Notes under the pieces: generated by a model
The model's input: only the letters and a program-made list of their open reading frames with translations
Told to the model about the DNA's origin: nothing
Database searches by the model: none
Position numbers and translations under genes: made by a program
In this document: piece by piece, positions 49,502 through 60,665 of the stretch
How positions within the stretch are numbered: the stretch's first letter is position 1
Layout of the letters: the number at the start of each line of letters is the position of its first letter
NCBI GenBank assembly: GCA_016858145.1
Contig: JAEHOE010000084.1
Coordinates: 310,001 to 374,000 of the forward strand
Source of the DNA: Edaphochlamys debaryana
Lineage: Eukaryota > Chlorophyta > Chlorophyceae > Chlamydomonadales
Length of the DNA stretch: 64,000 nucleotides
Reading direction: 5' to 3'

Positions 49502-52157
49502 CGGAGGCCGCGGAAGGAGTATACGGGTATGAGTGCCGAGCAGCTCGCCGAGAGCCCGGCTGGGGCGCAACATGAGGCGGAGAAGGCATGCTGAGGCAAC
49601 CTGGCCGGGGCGGTCAAAGCGCCGAGCAGGTGTTGGCACCCGCGACCCGAGTCGAGGTGTCGCCGGCAGAGGTTCGTGCGGCGGCTGTGGTGGGGTCAGT
49701 GGCCCACCAGGTGCCATTGCTGCACACGTGACGCAGCGGTTGTCTATGGATTTGTCGATGTGCGCCGAATGTGCTTTGTCACGAACCAGTCTCGATGCCT
49801 CCAACAAGAACTGTCAAGTGTGGGCCTGGTCGCGTGGTTCTTGTCTACTGTGGCGCACTGTGGCTGGAGGTGGTGAAGTTGGGGTCAGGACGGAGGCTAT
49901 GGGGAGAACTGCAATGGGCGATTCTTGGTGGGAGTTGCTAGAAGGGCGGATTACAATGACATGGAAAGGGGGGGCGAGGGGCACTTTGGCAGAGGTACGC
50001 GGCGGCGCTCCCCCCCCGCCAAAGGTTGGCGAGCGCCTGAGAACTGGTTCGTTAAGGGATGCGTTGTTATACGCCAGGCAATCCGCGCTGGCAACTACGA
50101 GAATGGTGCTTTTGCCAGGGGGCATGCTGGAGAGCAAAGAGCGTTAGGGGTGGAGAGCTGCAAAGCCAGGGGTGGGATAGCCGAGAGCGGAGCCATAAGC
50201 GCGGAGCCGTGTAGGCTTCCCCAAGCGACGGGTGGATGGCGAATGTTGCGGCAATGCCGTACCGGTCTTGGGAGCAAGAGCGGTGGAGACCGGGTCCCAA
50301 GACTCAAGGACCCCGGATGGAGACCGGCCTGGTGGCGTCCAGAGGACGTGATTGCTGCACGATGAGTATGCTTCTTGCTTTGACAGTGCTGGTCATGAGT
50401 GCATTGGCATTGGAGTTGTTGGCCGCTGGCAGGGTCAGGGTCGGATCGACGGCGCCGTGTCATCAGACGAGGCGACACCTGTGTCGGGATGGAGTCCGGG
50501 CATAAGCGTTCTGCACACGCGGCCCCCCCTCCCGCCAGCATTGTCATTTCGAGTGCCGTGCTGTTATGTTGGGGGGTGGGGCTGATACGTTGCCGTTCAT
50601 GAGACCTACCATGGCTGTGGGTGAGTGTTACGTTCTGAGACTGGGGATGGTGGCGGTACGGCATATGGAGATGCTGGGACCGTACGACATGTCCCGTACA
50701 CCTGGCTATCCGGCTATAGCGTGCGTGTGTGTCTGCGTCCGCTCCGGCAGGGTGCGCGGTGCCTTTGGTGTAATACATGCTGGAATTGTGGGCGCAAATC
50801 GTGCACTACCCGCGGCCCAGCCTCCTCGCTGCTGCTCACTGCATCAATCATAGCCCGGCCCCCAGCTGCTTCACTGCGGGCTGCGGCTTATGGCCACCTA
50901 ACCGACCAAGAAAGAAATTGAGCCTGTAGCCACTAGCCACCCTGTAGCGCTAGTAGCTAATGCTCTTGCTCGGCTCTTGCCCATCCGACCATGTGGAACT
51001 GGCAGGAGGATAAGGGCCAAGCCCCAGGAGGGCCTCCTACGGCTCCTACATAGCCCAAGGGATTGCCATACTCGGGGCCGTGTAGTATCAGGTTGCCTGG
51101 GTCAAGACGGCCGTGTCCCCGGCTCTCCGCCCGCTGTGGAACTGAAAGGAGGAGGAGGGTCCAGCCCGGGGAGGGCCTTCTACGGCTCCTGCATGGCCCC
51201 AGGGATTGCCGTACTCGGGGCGGACTGACCCAGGGAAGGCTGCCACAGCGCCGCCACAACTGGCACATTATCGCAGGTATCTCTGCACAGCACCTGCGTC
51301 GGCTTGTGATCCTGCCCGACGGGGCCACCATGACTCATGCTTGACAACCTTGTCAGCAGGTATATGATCGCGGTGTTGGCGTCGCATGATGTTGGCCGAC
51401 GCAGAATGCCTGTGCCTGTGAAGGGCAGGTATCGTCCGGGCCGGGGCGATTCCAGGCTGGGGCGTGCCCAAGGGTTCGGCGCCCGAAATGGAGGTTCCAA
51501 TCAAGGATCCGTGACGCTCCGGTGTTGCGGGGAATGCCGGCATCGCTGGTCTCTCCTTCGTTGACTCGTGAGGATCCCCCTCGCCCCCAGACCAAGTCCA
51601 GTGGACAGAAGTCTAAGGGCGGCTCCAGTCCCTTGCCCCAGCACCAGGGTCGTGGTACTACGCTCTCCGCTGCCCCTCCCCTGCCTCTCCCCTCCAAGGC
51701 TCCACCAGGGCTAGGAAAGGCGCGATCTTGAGGCCCCGACGCAAGGAGGCTACGCCCTGGTCACCTGAGAGCCAGAGTCACAGGTGCTGCTTGCGAGGTC
51801 GCTCAAAGACCCGAGCGCCGCGCTTGGGAATTGGGTCAGGAAATGGGCCTGGCACAAACAACAAGTGCTTGCAGCCCGCAGAGTCACAGATATGAGATTT
51901 GCTAGTGCACGAGCATTGAGCTGGTTGTGTTTGAGCGCGCCTCGGGTGCGCACGCGGATGTGCCACCTGTGATGCCGGTTCCATGCAAGCCTCGCTGCTC
52001 CGGAACAATAAGCACAATTAGCCAGTATAACGATACGCTTACACACACGAGCATGCCGATGTGGCCCTGTGCGATAGCGCTCTGACTTGCGCAGTCCGCG
52101 GCAAGTCGGGCAAGAATTCTTCCACCTTGACGCGTTCTAGACAGCACGCTCGCGACC
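49502..52157. other. intergenic region, K4 to folylpolyglutamate synthase
   Basis: Holds the K4 3' UTR and the promoter of the next gene. Open frames are present (for example plus 49533-50147) but none shows a domain, a splice pattern or a homologue I recognise. A 143-bp direct repeat is the only clear structure. Confidence 0.45.
50992..51221. repeat. direct repeat, two copies with a 143-bp period
   Basis: Copies 50992-51078 and 51135-51221 share TGTGGAACT, GGAGGGCC, TCTACGGCTCCT or its variant, and GGGATTGCC followed by TACTCGGGGC, with scattered substitutions. Confidence 0.85.
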
Positions 52158-55100
52158 ATGTGGGGTCGCCTAGATGCGCTTTTGGGGTGTCGGCCGCTCC
52201 GTTCTCACGGCCGAGGTCTGGTCTGCGCGTGCCAGGCGGCAGTGGCGACATCGACGCCCGCAGCGGCGACCGTCTGCGCTCGCGCCGTCCCGCAGCCCCC
52301 CTTCCTCGCTCTGCCTTCGCCAACTCCCCCCGCCACCACAGCCACCGCCACCAGCACCATCCTGTCATCCACACACCCACGCACGGCCTCCATTGGCTCT
52401 TGCGGGTCCCCCTTCCCGGCCGCGGCCCTCCCAAGCCTATCTCGCGGCTTCGCCTCCTCAGCCGCCGCCGCCGCCCCGGCGGAAGCGCCTCCGGCCGGCT
52501 ACGAGCTGCCTCAGGAGATCAGCGATGAGGAGTGGGCGGAGATCGTGCAAGCACTGCGTGATATGGCGGCCAGCAAATCCAAGCCGCTGGAGAAGGGCGG
52601 ATGGAGGGACGCGTTCAAGCACCTCCCCGTCCATTTGGCGGTGAGGGGCTGAGGCCGCGAGGGCCCACATGCGAGGGATGGGATCGCATACCGCCGCTCT
52701 GGATTGGCGCTTGGCAGGGCCGTGAAGCTCAAGTATCGCTTTCTGGGCTAGCTGCAGACGTGCAGAGCACGCTGTTGTCCTGCCACCTGCCCTGCCCTGC
52801 GGCACTGCAAGAATGCAAGAGCCAGCGCTCCTGCCTAAGCCTGTTTCTGCTGGTGCCGCCCTCAGCGCGCCGGCCTGACCCCCGAGCGCCTCTCCGCCCT
52901 CAACTTTGTCCACGTGGCCGGGACCAAGGGCAAGGTACGGCCGGGCGCAGGGAAGCCACGTGGCTACATGGGACAGAGCAAGATGCGTCGGAGTGGCTGG
53001 GGTGTAGCGGAAACTGCCCTGCAGCGGGCTGGAGGCAGCGAGACTCGTGACTGGCTGCCCCTTGGAGCTGAAGTTCGCCAACCACTAGTGCCAGCTGCTA
53101 ACCACCAACCGCCAACTACCAACCGCCAACGGTTGCAGGGATCCACGTGCGCCATGGTGGAGTCCATCCTGCGCACGTGCGGCTACCGCACCGGCCTCTA
53201 CACCTCGCCCCACCTGGTGGACGTGCGGGAGCGGGTGCGCGTCAACGGGTGAGCGGCCTGAGCTCTGGGGCCCGTGTTTCTGGGGGCTCCGATCGGTGTG
53301 GTTGACGCGTCTGGCGCGAGCACACGGCCACGTTGAAGGTTGAGCTGCAGGGACCAGGGAATATGGCATATGATACATGATACATGGCATGTATCATGTA
53401 TCACAGGGACGCCTCGGCGTTAGAACCATGCGCTTCTGCCAGAATACACATCTTTCCGTGTGTTTGGGCTCGCATTCCCTGCTGCGTTGAGCCTCCTCTG
53501 TTATTCGTCCCCACGGCCTTTCCCGGCCGCAGGCAGATGCTGTCACGTGCCGAGTTCGCGGCCTCCTTCCGGCGGGTTTACGGCGCAGTCCGGGAGGCGT
53601 CCGAGCGCGACGCCGCGTCCGGGGGCGTGGGCATGCCTTCCTTCTTCGCCTTCGTGACCATGCTGGGTGGGTGCGGCGGTCGGGGGCAGGCGCGGTTGGG
53701 CGAGCGGGTTGGGTGCGACGTCGAGGCACAGGAAACGCAGGAACCGCGGGGTCTTGGGAAGTGGTTGGGGGAGACGTCACAGCTCAGCAGGGGGTTACCG
53801 GCGAGTGAGAAGCTCGGGCTCGCTTCAGGCTTTGGGGAGGGGGTTTGGAGAGGTCCTCCGGTAGGTGGCTACGGGCTTAGGCGCACAGAGGCCTTACATC
53901 AGCAGTGACCCCTATGCCCTATCCTCTGTCGTGCAGCGATGGATGCTTTCCTGGCCCGGCCGCCCGCCATGCGGCCCCACGCGGTGGTGCTCGAGGTTGG
54001 GCAGCGCGGGGGCGGGGGCGGGGGCGGGGGCGGAGGGACGGTGGGGCGAGTAGCCAGGGGCCGTTCGTACGCTACTCTGAACATTGCCTGCACTCGCTCA
54101 CGTTCGCGCTCCCTTAACTTCTTCTTCTGCCCGTCTTCCTGCCATGTCCTCCTCTTGAGAACCCCAAGTCCATCTGCACATTGTATTCCACGTTGTATCC
54201 TATCTTCTTACCCGTCCCTCCTACCCGTCGTACCCTCCTGACCTTTGTTCGCGTGCCCCAGGTGGGCATCGGCGGGCGACTGGACGCCACGAACGGTGTG
54301 GTGACCCCCGGGTCGCTGGCGGCCGCCGGCATCGCCTCGCTCGGCTTCGACCACATGGAGCTGCTGGGCGACACGCTGCCGGTACGTGTGCTGTACGACA
54401 AGCTGTACGGCTAACTGTACGGCGCAGTCCTGTTCCGCCCGGCCGCTGTGTGCTGGTGTGCCCTGCGCAGCGCAAGCCCCGGCCGCGCCGACCGCACCTT
54501 CGCGGTCGTGTGCCGTCCGGGTGTGGCTTCGCGGCTTGCGGCCTGCAAGCAAGGTGCAGCGAGTTTACTGAGCGCTGCCCTGTGCCTTTTGTGTGATTGC
54601 TGTTGCTTACAGCGCATCGCCCGTGAGAAGGCGGGCATCATGAAGCCCGGGCGGCCCATCCTCACGGTGCCCCAGCCGCCTGACGCCATGGCCGCGCTCA
54701 GGGTGAGGCACTGCCGTACTGCCGTACAGCATGAGGACGTACAGCATAAGGGCGCGGGCAGCAGCCGGGGAGGGCATGCTCGAGCCCGCTGGTGGGGGAA
54801 GGGTTTGGGGGGACGGGGCTTTTGGCCCCGGGTTGGGTGGGGGCAGTGGGTGGCTGTGCGCTGGGGCACCGGCGTGGACAAGGCCGGTGGACCCCCTCGC
54901 CTCTCCACTCCTGTCCCCCATCTCCTGAGCAGGAGGTCACCAACCACCTGGGTGCCCGCCCTGCCCCTACCGTGCCGTGCCGCGTCCTGTCAACCCCTAC
55001 TGTGCCTTCCTTCCCCCCATTCCCCGCCGCCGCCTTATCGTTTCCCGCTCGAAAAAATATCCCCCCATTCCCCCCCGTCCCCTGAGCAGGAGGTCGCCAA

Positions 55101-56535
55101 CCACGTGGGCGCTCGCCTCTCGGTGCCACCGCCCCTCAGCTCCTACCAGCTGCCCACACACGCGGGGGCTGACCCCAGCGAAGCCCTCGTGGGCCTGGGC
55201 GGCGAACACATGAAAGTTAACGCCGCGCTAGCGGTGGCGCTAGCGGCGGAGTTCGAGCAGCAGTACGCCGCCGCTGCCGCGGCGGCGGCGGGCGAGGCAG
55301 GCGCCGTTGCGCCGGCGGCGCCCGGGCGGCCGCTGACGCTGGCGCCGGGCGGGCCCGAGGCGGCGGCGGCGGCGGTGCGCGCGGCGGCGGTGCGTGCGGG
55401 GCGGCTGCCGCCTCAGTACGCGGCGGGTCTCAAGGCGGTGCGCTGGCCGGGAAGGAGCCAGGTGCGCGGCTCGGGAGGGTCACGTGTTTCGCTCCAGGTT
55501 CGAACGTCATTACGTCAGCCTCGCCGTTCCGTCAGCTCTTGCATGCTGCGCACACCCCTTGGCGCGCCGAGGACCCGCAGACCCAAACAACCTGCCACCG
55601 CTGATACGTGCGCCTCTAAGCCCACTGGATCGCTAGACCTCTTCATAACTCTTCATAACCCGCGCTTGATTCCGCGCTTGGGTTCCGCAGGTTCTGCAGC
55701 AGGGCTCGCTGCGGCTGTTCCTGGACGGCGCCCACACGCCCGAGTCAATGGCAACGGCCGCCGCCTGGTTCGGGGCGGAGCTGCGGAGGCAGGCGGGGCA
55801 GAGTGAGTAGACGGGCTGGGGTTGGAGAGGATTTCAGAAGGGCTGGAGGCAGAATGGTGGGCAGAGGGGTGGGGTTAGGGGCCCGGCGCGCCCGCCCCAC
55901 CGGGATCGGCGTGGTCGGAGGTTGGGCAGGCTCTGACGGCCAACCACCAACCGCCAACCACCGCAGGCGGCCGCGTCGCGCCCGTGGTCCTCCTCTTCAA
56001 CTGTATGCGCGACCGCGACCCGGCGGCGCTCCTGCCGGCGCTGGCGGAGGCGCTGGCGGAGGCGGGCGTCGGCGCTGGCGCCGCCGGCAAGGACAACGTG
56101 CCGCTGGCCTCCGTCGCCTTCACGCCCATGCTCTCCGGCGGCGGCGTCCTGCTGCCGCCAACCGCCAACGGTCAACCGTCAACCGCTGCTGCCCAACCGC
56201 CAAAGCAGCAACCGCCAACCGACCTGGCCTGGCAGGAGCGGATGCGGGAGCTGTGGGTCGACGGCCTGGCGGCGGCGGCAGCGCCCACCTCGCCCGAGGG
56301 GTCCCTGTCCGGGTCCGGATCGGGGTCGGCGCCCACGCTGCCCCGCGTGTGGGTTGCGGAGTCCCTGCCTGCCGCCCTGGCAAGCCTCCAGTCGTCGGCG
56401 GCGGCAGAGGCCAAGGCGGCGGAGTCGGTCGACGGCGAGGGGCTGCAGGGGCCCGTGGGTCTCAACGTGCTCGTCACCGGGTCGCTGTATCTGGTCGGAG
56501 ACGTGCTCCGGCTGTTTGACAGCGCGCCAGCGTGA
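52158..56535 (+). CDS. folylpolyglutamate synthase (FPGS), organelle-targeted
   Basis: ATP-dependent ligase that adds gamma-linked glutamates to folates so that they are retained in cells and organelles. Exons: 52158-52640, 52866-52934, 53139-53248, 53533-53666, 53937-53995, 54262-54381, 54613-54702, 55090-55461, 55691-55802, 55967-56535 (TGA), all in phase: 705 aa. Motifs: the Mur-ligase P-loop VAGTKGKGSTCAM (around residues 177-189), [44 protein letters not shown], and C-terminal [10 protein letters not shown] and VVLLFN. A 100-residue Ala/Ser/Thr/Pro-rich N-terminus looks like a mitochondrial or plastid transit peptide. It is longer than bacterial FolC (about 420 aa) because of this extension and Ala/Pro-rich inserts. 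The alpha-helical linker region contains a poly-Ala run, and a low-complexity segment near 56153-56222 is coding. Confidence 0.94.
53371..53403. repeat. perfect 16-bp palindrome with a 1-nt centre
   Basis: Arms TGATACATGATACATG and its exact complement around a single G at 53387, in the third intron of the FPGS gene. It is AT-rich in an otherwise GC-rich context. Confidence 0.95.
54924..54960 (+). repeat. duplicated splice acceptor and exon start (decoy copy) in FPGS
   Basis: This segment matches 55081-55117 in 33 of 37 positions, including CCTGAGCAG|GAGGTC. The copy at 55081 is the real acceptor, since only its frame continues into [15 protein letters not shown]. The copy here would read EVTNHLGAR and then run into an in-frame TGA at 55083-55085. 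Confidence 0.85.
56153..56222 (+). repeat. coding copy of the dispersed CCAACCGCCAA motif in FPGS
   Basis: In the last FPGS exon, repeated ACCGCCAAC/GTCAACCG words encode a Pro/Gln/Thr/Ala-rich stretch ([20 protein letters not shown]). The same words form arrays in introns at 53093-53131, 55939-55962 and 48663-48690, and on the other strand at 37671-37702. Confidence 0.75.
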
Positions 56536-58177
56536 GCGGGCCACCCACCTATTGCAGGCTTACATGCGGATATTGGGGAGTGTGGGGATGGTGTGGGGGT
56601 GATGCGGGGTGTGTCGAGAGGGCGACGAGCAGCCGATAACTGCTAGCAGGCTAGCGAGTCCTATGGGAGCAAGGGAAGCAGCGCGCCGAGTGAGGAGTGG
56701 TGCGGGGAGGGTGCCTGAGGCGTCGAGGGCAGTTTGGGGCGTAGCCGCGGCGGGCGCCGCTTCCTTCGGGGAGGGGGGGGGGGGGGGATCGGCGGGGCGG
56801 AGGGCTCGTGGCTGCACACGGTTGTTGAGGGTGGCCGTCTGGCCGAGCCCCGGGGCTTACGGGTGCCGGTCGGTGTCGGGTCACGTGTGCAGTCGGGCCT
56901 GTCGACTTGGTGCATGAAAGGGTCCAAACGTGTAGGGGATCTGCCCCCCCTTGCGGACTTATTTAGAAAGCGGGCCTGTCGAGATGGTGCATGAGGGGCC
57001 GTCTGGGGACTTGACGGTTAGACTGCAGGCACCGGCGGGGGTCTCATGCGGCTGATAACGCGGGGTTAACGAGAACGACGTGGCAAGAAGCCGCATCGTA
57101 TACCAGTAGGTGAGAACGCGGGTACGCGGCTGTGCGCTGGGATGATTTTGGCCGGTGCGAGCTGAGCCAAGGGTGTCTGCTTCGCTGTAACGCTGGAGGC
57201 TCAGGGAGTGGACCCAGTCTAGTTGTCGCGAGCCCGGGGGCCTGTGTCCCCACGACCCCACCCTGCTACGGCCGTGATTGCAGGCCTCGCCCCAGGCCCG
57301 ATGCGGCGGAATACGCGGCTGTGCGCCGGGATGGTTGTGGCCGGTGCAACTTGAGTGCAAAAAGCCTCCTTTGATGTAAGGCTGGAGGCTCAGCGAGTGG
57401 AGCCGGTGCTGCGTTGTTGCGGGCCCCGGACCCCGTGTCCCCACCCGGCTGCCATCAGAAAGGGCTTGCTACGGCCGTGGTTGCAGGCCTCGCCCCAGGC
57501 CTGACGCCTCCCCTGCCTCGACCAGCTTTGGAGCCGCCGAGGACGCTCCAGCACTGGATTGGACATGGTGAGGCTCAATGACCCCTTAAACAATCGGTGT
57601 CTTGCACCGCTGAGGGCTTCCCTCACGGTCTTGTCAGGCCCATACACAGCATATGCTACCGTATTTGTGCCGGTCGCCGTTACTAGAATGCGGTTACCAC
57701 ACGCTAACGTTGCGCATCGCACATCAGCTATGTAGCCCTGCCGGGCCCAGGCTCCCGCTCGACACATCCGCTAAATACCTGATGAAGCGGCAGCGGCAGC
57801 CCCTTGCCCCAGGGCCCAGTCAGCACTTGGACCCCTGAGCCCACAGCAATTGGGCGTGGTCCCACACGCTGTCCATACCTTGCTCCCAGCTCCGTCTCAG
57901 TTCGTCCTCCCCGCTTGCAAGAACGCTCTGGCTGCATAGCCCCAGGCGCCAAGAACCAGGGCCATCAGAAACTACTTTTAGCGAAGATGCATGCCGCGCG
58001 CAAACCCTCGATGCCCCTCATATGTCCCTGGCACGAAGGCCCTCTAGGCCCGAAGCGGGTTGTCATCATCACACCATGAAGCCCTTTCCCCACACACAAG
58101 CCGTCAAAGCAAGGATTGCACCCTCAACGCGGTACTGCAGCTTGCACAAAGCTCAACCCCAACCCCAACCCCTCCGG
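56536..58177. other. intergenic region between FPGS and the convergent repeat-protein gene
   Basis: Contains the 3' UTRs of both genes and a 189-bp-period direct repeat. A candidate TGTAA poly(A) signal, the usual volvocine form, lies at about 57185. A GGGCCTGTCGA...TGGTGCATGA word is duplicated at 56896 and 56971. No gene is supported. Confidence 0.45.
57123..57507. repeat. diverged direct repeat, two copies with a period of about 189 bp
   Basis: Copy 1 (57123-57302) and copy 2 (57312-57507) share TACGCGGCTGTGCGC, a TGTAAxGCTGGAGGCTCAG core, CTACGGCCGTG and GGCCTCGCCCCAGGCC, with substitutions and indels. Confidence 0.85.
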
Positions 58178-59448
58178 CTACCAGAAGCCCCAGGCGGCCG
58201 CCTCAGCCGCCCACGCCTTCCACTTCGCTTCGATCGCCGCCTCCTCCGCCGCCCGCTGCTTCACAAGAAGCGCCCGTCGCGCCTTCTGCGCCAGCTCCGT
58301 CAGTGGTCCCTCCTCCACCAGCTTGCGCTTCTTGCCCCTCAGGTAGAACACCACGCCCTCCACCACCCTGCTTTGAGTGCAGCAGGTGTCGCAGCACACA
58401 CTGCTAACCCTGCCCGGCGCCCTGCTCGGCTCATCAGGCCGCATCGCCATGCACAGCAGGCATACTCCACTCTCAATCGCATAATCGACCAAGTCCGCTT
58501 CCATGTAATCGGCCAGCGCGGCCCACTTGCCCACCACTCCCTTCCTCTGTGCCCGCACATTCCTAGCGTACTCTGAGAGGGCCTCCGAGCTCCCAAGCTT
58601 GTCCCTCAGCGCCTCGGCACCCTTCGCGCCCCCCTTGGCACCCTTCCCCGACATGTACTCGGAGAAGGCCTCCGAGCTCCCAAACTTGTCCCTCAGCGCC
58701 TCGGCACCCAGCTTCCCCAGCCCCGACATGTACTCGGAGAAGGCCTCCGAGCTCCCAAACTTGTCCCTCAGCGCCTCGGCACCCTTCCGGCCCCACTCAC
58801 GCCTGAGCGCGGCTGCCAGCTCGTCAGGCAGGCTGGACCACCACTCCCCTAGCGCGTCATAGCCGCGAATGGCTGGCGGGAAGATCGCCCAGCGGCAGGT
58901 GTCGTCCTCCGTGTTGGTCGTGGCCACCTCCTCCACGACGGGCAGGAAGTACCCCTCAAAGCGGAAGCCGAACTCCTCTAACTCCTCGGCGTCCTTGACC
59001 ACCTCGCCTGGGGGGGGGGGGGGCAGGGGCAGGGGCAGGGGGCAGACTTCTTAGCCCTTACTCAAACTTAGCCCTTACTCAAAAAGGGGCAGGGGCAGGG
59101 GCAGGGGCAGGGGCAGGGGCAGGGGCAGGGGGCAAACTTCTTAGCCCTTACTCAAACTTAGCCCTTACTCAAAAAGGGGCAGGGGAAGGGGCAGGGGCAG
59201 GGGGCCGACTTGCCATCGCTGTTGTATAACTCGATCTTGAGGAGCATGCGGAGGCTGCTGCCAGCCTCAGCCGCCACCGTGACGTGCCGGGTGGTTGACT
59301 GGTGCCCATTGGTAGTGTGCACCAGCTGCCCAGCGACGAAGTGGTTGTCGGCTTTGCCAGACACCATGTTCAGCTTGACCCCGCCGAGGTTTGCGGCCGC
59401 GTGGTACAGTTCCCACCGGCCGATGGGGCAACACCGAAGCCCGAGCAT
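58178..59448 (-). CDS. protein with three internal 'GAEALRDKFGSSEA' repeats and Cys clusters, function unknown
   Basis: Two exons: 59448-59214 and 59007-58178 (TAG), joined by an intron with a GC donor (GATG|GCAAGT) and a CCCAG acceptor; the join gives NSDGEVVKDAEELEEFG in phase (about 353 aa). ATG 59448 was taken because an in-frame TAG lies 21 nt upstream. The N-terminal 80 residues are a mixed alpha/beta-looking region. Residues around 140-215 carry three tandem copies of a 22-27-residue unit, GAEALRDKFGSSEAFSEYMSG, with KGAKGG spacing. This recalls KGG/Em-type stress-protein motifs, but the match is only suggestive. Next come CLLCMA and CCDTCC, a possible metal site. The C-terminus is Ala/Lys/Glu-rich and probably helical. 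I do not recognise the family. Confidence 0.65.
59015..59205. repeat. compound (GGGGCA)n and CTTAGCCCTTACTCAAA repeat
   Basis: Two blocks of CTTCTTAGCCCTTACTCAAACTTAGCCCTTACTCAAAAA (written here as positions 59047-59085 and 59137-59175) alternate with three GGGGCA arrays. This fills most of the intron of the minus-strand repeat-protein gene. Confidence 0.92.
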
Positions 59449-60665
59449 TATGGAGCCTTTTACTGCCTAGCTGCTTTCATTGCTTCCATTGCGTGCCGTC
59501 AGCCCCAGTAGCCATTAGAGCCCAGGAGTTACACAGGCTGACCCCGTTCGTACCCAACAGCCGGCCGGCAAGCTCGTAGGGTGCGGTCATGGCGGCTCGG
59601 GATCCTGATACGTCACAGACTGATTTGATTGGGTAGGCAGCCCCTAGCGAATGACAAGTCCAAGGAACGCATGACTCACGCTCTGCCAACTCAGCTGGAA
59701 ATACCGGCCACACCATCGCGCACAACTCAAAAACCGGCGTCGCGAATTCTCAGCCCACTCATGCGCGGCATGTGTCCGTGCTGATGCGTCATGAGATGGG
59801 TACCCAGATCACGCGCTCAAGTCACGCACCGCAGCCCAAACTGATACTAGGCCATATAAATCGTGGTAGCCCCAAACGCCAAACGACCTTCCGTCCCACT
59901 TGAGTTCAAACTAAATCATGATTTCCGCGAAACCAGTGACCAGCCGCGGGGACAAGCGCACAGCTCTGACGGGCCTTCCTCGGTGCCAACCTTAAGGGGC
60001 CGAGACCTCGGAAACCCATCGCTGCCTGACACCACGCCACCCACCATCGAAGCTGGTGAGCGCGCGGGATAGAGTACTGACGCCCTGACCAGGCGAAACC
60101 TCAGCGCATGGCCAAACAACAGCCCCCCATAAGCACTTTTCCTTCGACCTCACTTGAACCCACCCAAGCTCACACGGGTTTTATACGTGATGCATATCGT
60201 GCTGAGCCCCATGCCCCGTAAGTACCGACCCGTCCCTGCCTGCAACCCGTGCACTAACACATAGATAGATGCGGGATCACATGTCTGGCCAAACGGACAA
60301 CCCCACAACGCCACCAAAAAGGTACGCACCACGGTCAACATCTGCCGCAGCCAGCGGCTCCCCAAACCCGCTCCCCACACACTGCCAGGGCGCGCCAGGC
60401 CCCCTCCTAATACAACAACCACCGCATTCAATCCCACGAGCGACATCTCAGCCCCCGCCCTGCCCTGCCTCTCCCTCTCACCAACCCGCGCGCCCGTAAG
60501 CTTAGAGCGGCGCCGCTTCCATCCTTGAGGCCACCCCGGCCGCGTCCCTCCTCCGCCTGCTCCTCCCGCACACCCCAGCCCCCGCCTGCCATCCAGGAGC
60601 ACCACTCCCTGCCTCCCTCCTCTCACCCACCACATGCTGGGTGGCCGCCGCGACATGAGGGTTAG
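59449..60665. other. intergenic region between the repeat-protein gene and the fifth kinase
   Basis: Should hold the promoter of the minus-strand repeat-protein gene and the 3' UTR of the minus-strand kinase. A minus-strand frame (59725-59477) could be an extra first exon but has no support. Nothing else is seen. Confidence 0.4.

Noticed and set aside
54933..55085. FPGS exon starting at the upstream acceptor
   Set aside because: It reads into an in-frame TGA and lacks the conserved continuation found after the acceptor at 55089.
59214..59448. Cystatin-like domain in the N-terminus of the repeat protein (FVAGQLV resembling QVVAG)
   Set aside because: Only one short word is similar; the other cystatin landmarks are absent.
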